Shown here: in pieces, positions 25,699 to 35,638 of the stretch
How the letters are laid out: every line of letters begins with the position of its first letter
Numbering within the stretch: the first letter of the stretch is position 1
From: Candidatus Babeliaceae bacterium
GTDB lineage: Bacteria; Babelota; Babeliae; Babelales; Babelaceae
Assembly: GCA_019744895.1 (NCBI GenBank)
Contig: JAIETV010000004.1
Coordinates: forward strand, 153,535-217,534
DNA length: 64,000 nucleotides
Reading direction: 5' to 3'
Notes under the pieces: generated by a model
Database searches by the model: none
Told to the model about the DNA's origin: nothing
What the model saw: only the letters and a program-made list of their open reading frames with translations
Program-made: the position numbers and the translations under genes

Positions 25699-27621
25699 CT
25701 ACGAAAGTTGCGTACCATTAGGAATAGTATGCTCAGGCTGTATAAGCACAAGCTGCTCTTGCGCGTCTTTTGCAAAAAGCATCATGCCCTGAGATTCAAG
25801 GCCCATCATTTTACGGGGCGCTAAGTTATATACAAATACCCCCTGTCTATGTAAAATCTGCTCAGGAGTAAAATGCTTACGAATGCCAGAAAGTATTTGG
25901 CGCACACCATGGTCACCAAAGTTTACCTTTAAAATATACAGCTTGTCAGATTTTTCAAGCACCTGAACATCTTCTATCATACCTACACGTAATTCAATTT
26001 TTGTAAAATCATCAATAATAATAGTTGGTGATTGTTTAACTTCTTGTTGCGTCATAACAGTCTCTTGAGTTTCCAGTTTTATATCAATTTTATTAAAAAG
26101 TATTTCGCCCTGTGTTAAGCTAAAAGTCTCTTTCCAAGGCACGCTAAGCAAATGTGCAAAAACATCTTGTTCAATGTTTATCTTTTTGCCAAGCGCAAAA
26201 AGTAACTGCTCCATTTTCTGAGGCATTAATGGCCAGCTAAGATGCGCTATGGTATATAATGCATGGCAGGTTGCTGAAATAACTTCTGCAAATTTTTCTG
26301 ACTCAGATTGTGCAATTTTCCAGGGCTGCTGGTTATGAAAATATTTATTCACTTCATGAATATATTCCCATACCACTGCATAGGCGCGATTCATATACCC
26401 TGCTTCCATTTCCTGCATAAAACGAACCGTTATATTTTTGCCAGCTTCATATAATGCAACAGATTCTGCAGACCAGGTTTTTGGGCACTCCACCATTGCC
26501 ACGTTATATTTTAAAGCGAGCGTTATGGTGCGATTAAGTAAATTACCAAGATCATGAGATAAATCTGAGTTAATGCGCTGTTCAAGGTCAGCATAGGTAA
26601 ATGGCGAATCTTGTGTGATAGCCAAATGGCGCACTAAGTAATAACGCACCTGGTCAACACCATACGTGGTTGCAAGCTCGACCGGATCAACCGCGTTACC
26701 ACGAGATTTTGACATTTTATGTTCGCCGATTTTTATCCAGCCATGAACAAGTAATTTTTTTGGCATCGGCAAACCACTTGCCATCAAAAAAGCAGGCCAA
26801 AATACCGCATGAAAGCGGACAATATCTTTACCTAAAATCTGTAAATCCGCAGGCCACCAGACATTAAACTCTTTTTCTTTGCCTGGAACACCATAACCGA
26901 CGCCTGTAATGTAATTGTTTAAAGCGTCTGCCCATACATAGGTGACATGATTTTTGTCTCCTGGAAAGGGAATTCCCCAATCAATTGTAGTGCGCGAAAT
27001 TGAAAGATCTTTAAGTCCAGATTGCACAAAACTTATCACTTCTGCCATGCGTTCACGGGGCGTTATAAAATCTGGGTTGTCTTTATAAAATTGTAACAAT
27101 CTTTCTTGATAGGAAGATAATTTAAAAAAATATGATTCTTCTGAAACATACTCAGTAGTGCGACCACATGTAGGACAAAGTGGAATATTTTCAGTAATAC
27201 CATGCGGCATGTCTTTATCGGTAACAAATGCTTCGCACGAAACACAATAATACCCGGCATAGTGTGATTTGTAGATATCACCCTTGTCAATTAAACGTTT
27301 TATCCACGCCTGAACCGCCTGAATATGGTCAGAATCTGTGGTGCGAATAAATTTTGTATAATCGATATTATAAAGTTTCCAAGCATCTTTAAAAGCGGGA
27401 ATAAAACTATCGACAAAGTCCTGTGGTTTTTTGCCAACTGCAGCTGCAGATTGGGCAATTTTTTGACCATGTTCGTCAGTGCCTGTCAAAAAAAACACGT
27501 TCTTATTATGAAGTTTATTATACCGAGAAGCGACGTCTGCAAGCAGTGTTGAATAAAGTGAACCTAAATGTGGCCGCGCATTAACATAATAAATGGGCGT
27601 TGTAACATAAAATTTTTGCAT
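25699..27621 (-). CDS. metG: Methionyl-tRNA synthetase
   Basis: 640 residues. HIGH-type motif in YYVNARPHLGSLYSTLLADV, KMSKS in GEHKMSKSRGNAVDP near residue 303. The zinc-binding insert CVSC...CPTCG is of the single-knuckle-pair type. The C-terminal 100 residues (from about DFTKIELRVGMIEDVQVLEK) form the tRNA-binding dimerisation domain. The last 183 bases have a diverged duplicate at 24441-24623, so the present 3' end may have been brought in. A long hairpin sits 10 bases before the start codon. Confidence 0.98.
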   Translation of the reverse strand: MQKFYVTTPIYYVNARPHLGSLYSTLLADVASRYNKLHNKNVFFLTGTDEHGQKIAQSAAAVGKKPQDFVDSFIPAFKDAWKLYNIDYTKFIRTTDSDHIQAVQAWIKRLIDKGDIYKSHYAGYYCVSCEAFVTDKDMPHGITENIPLCPTCGRTTEYVSEESYFFKLSSYQERLLQFYKDNPDFITPRERMAEVISFVQSGLKDLSISRTTIDWGIPFPGDKNHVTYVWADALNNYITGVGYGVPGKEKEFNVWWPADLQILGKDIVRFHAVFWPAFLMASGLPMPKKLLVHGWIKIGEHKMSKSRGNAVDPVELATTYGVDQVRYYLVRHLAITQDSPFTYADLEQRINSDLSHDLGNLLNRTITLALKYNVAMVECPKTWSAESVALYEAGKNITVRFMQEMEAGYMNRAYAVVWEYIHEVNKYFHNQQPWKIAQSESEKFAEVISATCHALYTIAHLSWPLMPQKMEQLLFALGKKINIEQDVFAHLLSVPWKETFSLTQGEILFNKIDIKLETQETVMTQQEVKQSPTIIIDDFTKIELRVGMIEDVQVLEKSDKLYILKVNFGDHGVRQILSGIRKHFTPEQILHRQGVFVYNLAPRKMMGLESQGMMLFAKDAQEQLVLIQPEHTIPNGTQLS

Positions 27622-27631
27622 AATAAACCTT

Positions 27632-27678
27632 TATACTATAAAGAACTTTTGAAAAATTCAAAAGCTCTTTATAGTATA
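27632..27678 (-). promoter_or_regulatory. 22-base-pair hairpin between the porin-like gene and metG
   Basis: Two 22-base arms with one irregular pair (G-U in the minus-strand RNA) around a 3-base loop. It lies 18 bases after the stop of the porin-like gene and ends right before the AAGG ribosome-binding site of metG. It could stop transcription from upstream, protect the upstream mRNA end, or control metG translation. There is no long T-run on the minus strand. Confidence 0.6.
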
Positions 27679-27696
27679 TCAGTAAAAAAGAATCAA

Positions 27697-29562
27697 TTAA
27701 AAATGGACATCTAAACCGACATGGAAATCAACTTCTTTTGGAATATTTTTTCCTGAAACGGTAGCTTCAAAGCCTAGAAATACTGAAGCCCATTCACTAT
27801 TGTAGAATGTTTCAGTACGTATTCTATTGGCAACACGGTCACTATCTTTTTCATATACGCATGCATTAAGTTGCTCAAGATTCCCAGCCCAATCAAGCGT
27901 AGAATTTTGACACAATCTGAGTTTATCGCGGCTTTTTAGATATGCCTGATAACCTATCATTACCCCAATTTTTTCAAAATGCGGATTAATGATATTCATA
28001 TTAATATCTATGATGCCATAGTGCCACGATGTTTTACCAGGAACACAAGGGCCGATATTTTTAACCGTTGCACCTGCAAATGGTGCTGCAACATTGTTAT
28101 TTGCCGGAGTTACCCAGATATAATAGGCATCGAAATTAAATGCTAGATAACGAAGTTTTTCTATACCCCCCGCTATACCAAGCCCAATTTCAGGGTGACC
28201 GTTATTCCCTGTTGGGAATTGAAGAATGTTAAGTGGGTTTTTAACTTTAACACCTGTTGGAGCCATAATCCACAAACGTCCTTCAAGGTACCCCCACTCT
28301 TTCCAATCATGAGCCAAGAAGAATTCAAAGTTCAGATCGCCAAAACCGCTGGTGTTACCATAACATGCATTTAAACCTACCTGGTCAACAAAATCAGTAA
28401 GTGATGTGCTTGCTAAATTATTAAAAGCGCTCGTTAATGCCGTATAAACTGAATTGGCATTCCCAATAAGCGCACCCGGTGTTGATGACCCGGTATCTTG
28501 AGCATTCGGAACAACATACAATTGTGATTGCGCAGACTTATCAGCTGATAACAAAGCATAACTAATATCACTAGCAATGCGCCCGCGTTGCAAATTAGCT
28601 AAACCAGAACCATCTCCATTTACCACAGTTGTGCTGTTTGAAGGCGTATCTGCCCAGCGAACTGAAGAAGGAATCGTGCCGTTAGAACTTTCTATAACTC
28701 CCAAAAATGGCGCAAGATTAGTGACAGATCCAGCTGCAGGCACACCGCCGGAAGCATTTTGACCTGCAATAAGAATATCTGTTGTAGGATAGGTTACCAT
28801 AGGAACTTCGGCACCGCTAACATTAAAGTTTACTCGATTCAGCACTTCTAAAGCATCAACTCTTGCAACAAAAACATTTTGTGTAACAGGAGCCGAACTA
28901 TCTACTTGAATGGATTCAACACGTTGCTGAAAAAGGTTCCCGATTGAGGTTATTGCAGATGCATTGGTGATGGGGTTTCCACATAAAGGCTCAACTTTGA
29001 TATCACGGTATGGCGCACGGATTCTAACACCTGTGTTCCACTGTTTATTGCAACCAAAGCGGCCACTCAGGTTAAGACCAAACCAAACGCCCTGCTCACG
29101 ATAATCGATAGTAAGTGCAACCGGCGTAAGAATAACAAAAGGGTTAATAGCAGAACCATGAGGGATAAATGATTGTGCAAATGCCTGTTCAAAGGTGAAG
29201 GTTGATTTTCCAAAATAAAGTGATCCAAGCGATTCTTTATGTGTCGGCTCACAACTTACACAACATGCGTTTGGCAGAGTAATTTGTCCGTGTGTTGTGG
29301 TAATAATAGTTGTTTGATTACCTGCAGAGCAACTGACATTATTGGTACAGTCATTTCCAAATGCTCTATTTGCATTTCTCCAATATAACCCTGTCCAGAA
29401 ATGCGCGTCTAAGTTGCAGTCATTTAAATCTCGGTCACGATCAAGCGGATAATGCATATAGCCTTCAAACAAACTGAGTGGTGTTCGTGTTTCTTGCCAA
29501 CCACGTAAAAAACTCGCTTGAGTCAGCAATAAAAATATAATACCTATAAACTTTTTATTCAT
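27697..29562 (-). CDS. Putative outer-membrane beta-barrel (porin-like) protein
   Basis: 621 residues with a signal peptide (MNKKFIGIIFLLLTQASFL). It contains long stretches of alternating hydrophobic residues, several Cys pairs in the first 90 residues (NNVSCSAG, NACCVSCEP) and ends in phenylalanine (FHVGLDVHF), the usual C-terminal signal for Omp85-mediated insertion. One region, PTGVKVKNPLNILQFP followed by NNGHPEIGLGIAGG, has a counterpart in the protein at 45154, so the two are probably members of one family. Starts 16 bases after the stop of the 1373-residue exported protein and is likely in one operon with it. Porin function is inferred. Confidence 0.7.
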   Translation of the reverse strand: MNKKFIGIIFLLLTQASFLRGWQETRTPLSLFEGYMHYPLDRDRDLNDCNLDAHFWTGLYWRNANRAFGNDCTNNVSCSAGNQTTIITTTHGQITLPNACCVSCEPTHKESLGSLYFGKSTFTFEQAFAQSFIPHGSAINPFVILTPVALTIDYREQGVWFGLNLSGRFGCNKQWNTGVRIRAPYRDIKVEPLCGNPITNASAITSIGNLFQQRVESIQVDSSAPVTQNVFVARVDALEVLNRVNFNVSGAEVPMVTYPTTDILIAGQNASGGVPAAGSVTNLAPFLGVIESSNGTIPSSVRWADTPSNSTTVVNGDGSGLANLQRGRIASDISYALLSADKSAQSQLYVVPNAQDTGSSTPGALIGNANSVYTALTSAFNNLASTSLTDFVDQVGLNACYGNTSGFGDLNFEFFLAHDWKEWGYLEGRLWIMAPTGVKVKNPLNILQFPTGNNGHPEIGLGIAGGIEKLRYLAFNFDAYYIWVTPANNNVAAPFAGATVKNIGPCVPGKTSWHYGIIDINMNIINPHFEKIGVMIGYQAYLKSRDKLRLCQNSTLDWAGNLEQLNACVYEKDSDRVANRIRTETFYNSEWASVFLGFEATVSGKNIPKEVDFHVGLDVHF

Positions 29563-29578
29563 ATTCTATTCCCTTTAA

Positions 29579-32500
29579 TTATTGTTCTGGATTAAGTTGA
29601 CCCAATTGCACTGCCCCTGACGCTGTTGATAGATCTACCGCAATGCCAACCGCACCAATTACTAGCGAATTATTTGGATTAACATAAGTTCCATTTAATC
29701 CCCGTATAGGGCCTGCCGGGTCGCGACGTATGGTATCAATGCCAGTATTGTTTAGTACAAACCCGATAGTGGCTTCACCAAGAGCATTTCTGAAAATTGT
29801 TGCCGTTTTACCGCGTTGCGTTGTGTATTCTGCCATGCTGAGATAATTGAAAAGTGCAAGACCAGTACTATTGACTAATGGCGCTTGCACAAATTTTGGA
29901 TAATCCAGTAGAGCTGCTTTTGATGATATAATATCAGCCAAAATAAACTCATTAGTTACCCCAGCAACGTTTTGAACCAATGGCACAACATTGCTATCAG
30001 TTACCAAATATGAAAGAAGAACCATATTTCCGCCGCCTAGAATATCGGCGTTAACTTTATCAAAGCTGAATGAATAAAATGGTGGAGTAAGGGCATCTTG
30101 TGAACTTTTGATTGCTAAAAGCCCGGCAAGATTGTCATCACCAGAATATATCTGGTTGTGCTGGAACGTACCTTCTGGAATTGAAAACGCAATGCTATTA
30201 ACATCAAACAGTTGCCCCACTAACCAGGTATTAGGTGCACTTTGTGGTTTATTGACAATACCGACTCCAAGGCCTAAAAAGCCTTGACTATTAAGATCTA
30301 GTAATGCGCCGACACCGGTAAGAATTAAGGTAAAATCAATTACTGGGTTTGGGACATTGCTATTTTCAAAAACGTTACCGATTTGAAAGCCGCCGCCATA
30401 TTCAGCAGTTGAACCGATTGAAAACTGTGCATTATCTGTTAATGCCCATGACTGATTAGTATAAGCTTTATAAAAATTAGTAAAGCCATTTCCAACGCTT
30501 TCAATGCCCACTAATGCACCACGTGGAATAACAAATTGCGCATTTTCTTTAAAGGTCACGCGCCCTGAGCCAATAAAACTTACTCGTGTTCTGTCTGTCG
30601 ATTCGACACTCGTGCCATCAGGAATATTTACCGCGGTTTCAGGTTCACAATAACAACGTGAATCACCTTCAAAGATCAAATTACCACCGCCCAGAAGCAC
30701 TTGTGCGCCAGGTTCAAGCACCATATTGACTTGGCCAGAAATAACAAGTGTTTGTGTGGTTGAAGTAAACTGCGTTAAATCGAGCACGCCGTCAGATTTA
30801 ATACGCAACTCTGTCGGTACTACCGAGTCGATCAGTAATCGATTGCCAACAACAGGCGTTGCCCCAAAAATAGTTCCTGTTACAATATGACAATAGTTAT
30901 TTATTAAGGTATTTACATTTAATCTAACCGTTGCATCACCATTAGGTAATAACGTAACACCGTTAATGCCAAGTACGACAGATGCATTAAGAGAATCCTG
31001 GTTTCGTGCAGCATTTCCAAGACCAACAAGTGCATTATTTTGCAACACAAGAACACCAACAGGCGCGGTTGCAGAAGCAGTGCCTGGCAAGAAAACAAAT
31101 TCACGAACAATGCCATTATAGGTTCCATCTATCAACAAATGCACTTGATCACCCAAACGAGAATTAAGAACTTGCAGCTGATCAACAGACCCATAAATAG
31201 TTGGCAATCCATTTAAATTAGCAGGAATTACCGGATATAATGTTGCCGGAACAAATGGCGTTGTAGTAGGTTCATAAGGCACAAATAATGCTTGACTATA
31301 GGTATTACAATAATCTTTCATTAAATTTTGCCAATCAAGCGTGTAATCTGAGTAAGTTACATCTGCAGGAACAATAACAAGTTCGGCCGGATTATTTAAA
31401 TTCAACTTCCATTGTGCAATGCCAACCCGTGGGTCAAAAAAGACCTGGTTACTTGGCAAGTCAACATTACCGTTTGATGATTTGGTTACCATCATGCCAA
31501 AGTTTGCGCGATATTGGTTAGCATATATATTGCCATTGTAATCGACAAACATACCACCTTGCCCTGTTGTGCCACTTGTTTCCGGGCTTTGTAAATCACC
31601 GCCTTGTGTTGAGAATGAAAAGAACTCACCGTTGATAGTTAATGATTGCGGTGACGTGCCGCCAAAAGTGGAATCTTGATTACCGATAGATATATTACTT
31701 GCCCATGCCAAGTAAAGAGTATTAACTCCTAACTGACCATTAATATTACCAACAATATCTGGTGTTACTTTGTAATTGTTATATGAAACGCTTACAAGTA
31801 AATCGATACTAGGATTATTGATTGAAGATGTTTGAATGATATCAAGCTGCCCATTGCGGTTCACAATAGTTTTCCAGTCTGATGCTTCTGAACCGACCTC
31901 TGTTCCAATAATCAGACTTCTACCTGTTCCATTATCTATGCATCGACCATTTCCATAAAAAACAAACTGCGAACGGTTATTATCCTCTTCAAAAAGAGGT
32001 GCATCATTTACGATTTGTAAACTTAACCCGGTAACCGCTGCACTGGTATGTATATCAAAGAATGAATTATAAAATTGGATAGCCGGCGTAACTAATGCAT
32101 TAGCGCATGGACAGGCTGGATTTGTCGGCAAGCAAATATTCAGTCTATCCCCGCCGATATATGATGCAGATGATTGCCCGGCAACATTATCTTCGTATAT
32201 CGGATGCAGTTCATCAGTATGTTGCAGATGCATTGCAGATAGTTGCATTTTATTATTGATGAAAAAACAACCGCTGCCATATTGAAGATAGTTTCCGTTT
32301 GCGTCTTGTTCAAACGTTCTGAGCGGGAAATTTGTATCAGTCTGATTTATCAAAACAGAACCACCTAGTGGGTTGACTTGCCATGACAATATCTGAAATG
32401 CTGTTGCAGGTTGTGTTGGGTCGGCATTAATATCAGAGTCACCATTAACAATTAACGGACCCTCCACATCCAGCAAAATGGTGCCTTCATTTGAAAAATT

Positions 32501-33700
32501 ATTTGCCGGATTTATGGTAAATGAAATAGTGCCATCGGCTGCAAACATGCTTGAATTGCCCTGACAATCTACTCCAGACCTGAAATAAACTGCTGAATTG
32601 CCAGACATGGTAATTGTTGCAGGATCGGAATTATCTTCATTGCCATCAATAATTAATGCTGCAGGGTTGCGATCTTTTATTACACGGTTAGTAAACCGCT
32701 GGCAAGGAACATTCAGAACATTATCAGGAATAACTGGTGTTAGTGTTACATTTGTTACAGTAACTACGTAATCGATATACGTTCCAGGAGCGATGGTTAA
32801 ATTCGATCCAGCGCCTAAAACAAAACCCTTTTTGATAACCGTTGTTGATGTTGGCGAAAGTTCACAAAATGGATTATTTGTCAAACCTGCCCACGTGGTG
32901 TTACCATTTACAATAAGTGCGCCCGCAAATCCATCAGGCACATTATTTGCTATGAAATTTATAACCGGTGAACCATAAGTAGAGCCTGCATTAAATGCAA
33001 TATTTTGTAATGTTACTGGAAGTCTTACTAATTGCGCAACGTCATTCACTACTGAGCCGCCATTCTCGATCTGTAGAACAAAGCGGCCTGTACTTGCAGT
33101 ATTTATCGAAGAATCGATATTAATAGTTCCTGTTTGATTAGATGCGTTACCTAAAAAACTTATTGCAGAATTCAAACCAACATCAACGGTGGCATCTGCT
33201 GTCAAGGTAGCATCGGCAGATAAAAAATTAACTGTAGGAATTCCACTAGTCATATCTACTAAAAAAAGAGCACCGCCACTTGAAGTAGTGGTTGAAGTAA
33301 AGCTCACCGTCTTTGAGCTTGAAATATTGAAATTTAATATCCCGCTACCACTTGCAGTAATAAGAAGATTTAGCCCATTTGATCCGGTAAAAATTAAATT
33401 ATTGGCAATATTAATATCGGTTGTACTTCCTGATGGTGTATAAAAATATAATTGCAAACTAGAAGAAATAAGAGCGTCAGCGCTGACATTAACATGTGCA
33501 GTGCCTCCTGAATTGCTTACTGTAATGGGCGCAACTAAAAAATTAGTATTTGATATGTCTAGGCTATTGCCTGGTGCTATAGTCACATTAGCCGATTGGT
33601 TGCCGCCGCTCCAAAATGTATCTGCGTGTATATTTGTATGCGAAAGCAACCAAAGCACTGAAAGTATACTATAATATCTAAACGACATTTTTTCTATCAT
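29579..33700 (-). CDS. Very large exported protein, probably beta-helical surface protein
   Basis: The start at 33700 has AGGA five bases upstream (an in-frame ATG two codons earlier overlaps that site). 1373 residues with a signal peptide ending near HTNIHADTFW. The body is rich in S, T, N, G and V with many short beta-type phrases (ANVTIAPGNSLDISN, GFVLGAGSNLTIAPGTYIDYV, GRVTFKENAQFVIPRGALVG) like polymorphic outer-membrane or autotransporter passenger proteins. There is no recognisable autotransporter barrel at the C-terminus, which ends VQLGQLNPEQ. The downstream partner gene encodes a porin-like barrel. Adhesin or surface-layer role is inference. Confidence 0.65.
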   Translation of the reverse strand: MIEKMSFRYYSILSVLWLLSHTNIHADTFWSGGNQSANVTIAPGNSLDISNTNFLVAPITVSNSGGTAHVNVSADALISSSLQLYFYTPSGSTTDINIANNLIFTGSNGLNLLITASGSGILNFNISSSKTVSFTSTTTSSGGALFLVDMTSGIPTVNFLSADATLTADATVDVGLNSAISFLGNASNQTGTINIDSSINTASTGRFVLQIENGGSVVNDVAQLVRLPVTLQNIAFNAGSTYGSPVINFIANNVPDGFAGALIVNGNTTWAGLTNNPFCELSPTSTTVIKKGFVLGAGSNLTIAPGTYIDYVVTVTNVTLTPVIPDNVLNVPCQRFTNRVIKDRNPAALIIDGNEDNSDPATITMSGNSAVYFRSGVDCQGNSSMFAADGTISFTINPANNFSNEGTILLDVEGPLIVNGDSDINADPTQPATAFQILSWQVNPLGGSVLINQTDTNFPLRTFEQDANGNYLQYGSGCFFINNKMQLSAMHLQHTDELHPIYEDNVAGQSSASYIGGDRLNICLPTNPACPCANALVTPAIQFYNSFFDIHTSAAVTGLSLQIVNDAPLFEEDNNRSQFVFYGNGRCIDNGTGRSLIIGTEVGSEASDWKTIVNRNGQLDIIQTSSINNPSIDLLVSVSYNNYKVTPDIVGNINGQLGVNTLYLAWASNISIGNQDSTFGGTSPQSLTINGEFFSFSTQGGDLQSPETSGTTGQGGMFVDYNGNIYANQYRANFGMMVTKSSNGNVDLPSNQVFFDPRVGIAQWKLNLNNPAELVIVPADVTYSDYTLDWQNLMKDYCNTYSQALFVPYEPTTTPFVPATLYPVIPANLNGLPTIYGSVDQLQVLNSRLGDQVHLLIDGTYNGIVREFVFLPGTASATAPVGVLVLQNNALVGLGNAARNQDSLNASVVLGINGVTLLPNGDATVRLNVNTLINNYCHIVTGTIFGATPVVGNRLLIDSVVPTELRIKSDGVLDLTQFTSTTQTLVISGQVNMVLEPGAQVLLGGGNLIFEGDSRCYCEPETAVNIPDGTSVESTDRTRVSFIGSGRVTFKENAQFVIPRGALVGIESVGNGFTNFYKAYTNQSWALTDNAQFSIGSTAEYGGGFQIGNVFENSNVPNPVIDFTLILTGVGALLDLNSQGFLGLGVGIVNKPQSAPNTWLVGQLFDVNSIAFSIPEGTFQHNQIYSGDDNLAGLLAIKSSQDALTPPFYSFSFDKVNADILGGGNMVLLSYLVTDSNVVPLVQNVAGVTNEFILADIISSKAALLDYPKFVQAPLVNSTGLALFNYLSMAEYTTQRGKTATIFRNALGEATIGFVLNNTGIDTIRRDPAGPIRGLNGTYVNPNNSLVIGAVGIAVDLSTASGAVQLGQLNPEQ

Positions 33701-33785
33701 ACTCATCCTTTTTGGAAAAAAGTGCTTTTACTATGAAATTGAGTATGATAACGAATATTAAATGGTGTCAATAGAAAAAGATTTT

Positions 33786-34856
33786 CTAAGATTTAACGAG
33801 CGCCCAAATCTTGATAAGATCTATTTGATCAATCTGTTTTTTAAAGAACAATAATTGCGAAAATCTTTGCATACTCATGCTTGCCAATTTTTTTTGTTGA
33901 GAATTATCTGCAAGCAGCCTTAACGCAGAAAGTGTTCCTGGAAAAAGCGCGAATTGCTCACAATGAGAAAGTACATTTTTTGGTTGATACAAAAAATTAA
34001 GCAACTCATATACCTTTTCTTCTTCTTTTGTCGCAACGGATAATGCACAATTTTCAATAGTTACAAATGTTTTTTCTGGAACAAGAAAAGCTATATGCGG
34101 AAATTTTCGTTGCGCTCTTAAAATATAAGAACTTGATGAAACAACTGCTGCGCAGTTTCGTGTAGCAAGAAAATAATCGGCACGAAAATCAACATACGCT
34201 TTAACATATGTTTTTTGCTTACGTAACAGCTCTTGCACAGCAACTAACTGTTGTGAATCAAGCTTGTGCGCATTGTCAAACAAATAGAGAGATGCAAGCA
34301 TTATCATCTCAAGCGGATCATTGACCATAGTTATACTATAGGTATTGAGCGGATTGCTAAATATCAACTTCCAAGGATCACGTTTTTGCGTATCTGCAAA
34401 CATTTTAGCATCTACGCCAACACCAAAAATTTCCCATAACCATGGTATTGAATATTCATTGTGCGGATCAAAGTCATGACCAAGCAATATAGGGTTTAAA
34501 TCAGGAAAAAAATTTAGTTTTGATCTGTTGATTTTTTTCAGTAACTGTTGATCTTGCAAGAGTTGTACCGCATAATCAGATGGTACTATAAGATCAAATC
34601 CTTTACCGCCGGTTTTTTTTAATTTAACCAACAGCTCTTCATTTGAAGAATAATAACTCAAATTAATCTTAATACCTGTTTTTTTCTGAAACTCCGCCAA
34701 TAAAACTGGATCAAAAACATCGCCCCATGCTGCTATTGTTATGCTTTTTTGTGATCTAAAAAATTCATAAAGTTGACTGCTATAAAGCAGACTCATAAAG
34801 ATAACAACCCATAAAAAGGCGATGCCGGCACGAATAAAAAACTTTATTGCTCTCAT
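33786..34856 (-). CDS. potD: Polyamine ABC transporter, substrate-binding protein
   Basis: Extracytoplasmic binding component for spermidine/putrescine. 356 residues; N-terminal anchor or signal (IRAGIAFLWVVIFMSLLY). Family marks: ITIAAWGDVFDPVLLAEFQK, FDLIVPSDYAVQLLQDQQLL, YSIPWLWEIFGVGVDA. The N-terminal segment has no lipobox and may stay as an anchor. Overlaps potC by four bases at the end of the pot operon. Confidence 0.92.
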   Translation of the reverse strand: MRAIKFFIRAGIAFLWVVIFMSLLYSSQLYEFFRSQKSITIAAWGDVFDPVLLAEFQKKTGIKINLSYYSSNEELLVKLKKTGGKGFDLIVPSDYAVQLLQDQQLLKKINRSKLNFFPDLNPILLGHDFDPHNEYSIPWLWEIFGVGVDAKMFADTQKRDPWKLIFSNPLNTYSITMVNDPLEMIMLASLYLFDNAHKLDSQQLVAVQELLRKQKTYVKAYVDFRADYFLATRNCAAVVSSSSYILRAQRKFPHIAFLVPEKTFVTIENCALSVATKEEEKVYELLNFLYQPKNVLSHCEQFALFPGTLSALRLLADNSQQKKLASMSMQRFSQLLFFKKQIDQIDLIKIWALVKS

Positions 34857-35638
34857 ACGGTGCCTTGTGAGTTATCTACAAATGATGTCCTGCAGAAAAG
34901 TAATACGAGCAAACTACTCAAAATAAATAAGAGCGTGGATAAAGCATTCATCATAGGTGATATGCCGGTACGCAACATTGAAAGAAGATACAAAGATAAC
35001 GTTTGAACTGATGTTCCAGCGCAAAAATATGATAAAACAAAATCATCAAATGAAATAATAAATATCAGAAGAGCCGATGCTATAATCGTTGAACGGAGCA
35101 AAGGAATAATAATGGAAAAAAATGTTTGATGAATACTTGCCCCCAGATCAAGCGAAGCTTCAACAAGGCGTATATCAAGTTCATTAAAACGACCATGTAT
35201 CAATGGCACTGCAAACCCAAGTCCCAAAACGGTATGCGCAACTATTAATGTTATAATGCCTAATGGTACACCACATACCACAAAAAATGTAAGTAGACCT
35301 ACACCCAGCACTACTTCAGGAACAATGAGATTAAGGTAAAAAAGTGAAAAAGTAGACTCAAGATGAGATGATTTACGCCTGAACATACGGAAATAAACAA
35401 GCCCTAGAGAAAGAATGATACTCATTGCCATGGCACAAATTGCTATAATAAATGAATTCAAAAAAGCATACCAAACATATGGTGTATTAAAAAGCTCATA
35501 GTACCATGCACAGGTAAATGAAGTCCAAGGGCTAGGAAATGTCGCACTATTAAAAGAGAATGCAATAAGAACTGCAATGGGAATATAAAAAAATAAATAA
35601 ACTGCACTGACGGCAGCCGCAACAAATAATCTTTTCAT
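34853..35638 (-). CDS. potC: Polyamine ABC transporter permease PotC
   Basis: 261 residues with six predicted membrane segments. The inner-membrane permease coupling loop EASLDLGASIHQTFFSIIIP (E-A-A/S-x3-G) is present. The N-terminal phrase LFFYIPIAVLIAFSFN is typical of PotC. Four-base overlaps with potB upstream and potD downstream. Confidence 0.93.
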   Translation of the reverse strand: MKRLFVAAAVSAVYLFFYIPIAVLIAFSFNSATFPSPWTSFTCAWYYELFNTPYVWYAFLNSFIIAICAMAMSIILSLGLVYFRMFRRKSSHLESTFSLFYLNLIVPEVVLGVGLLTFFVVCGVPLGIITLIVAHTVLGLGFAVPLIHGRFNELDIRLVEASLDLGASIHQTFFSIIIPLLRSTIIASALLIFIISFDDFVLSYFCAGTSVQTLSLYLLSMLRTGISPMMNALSTLLFILSSLLVLLFCRTSFVDNSQGTV

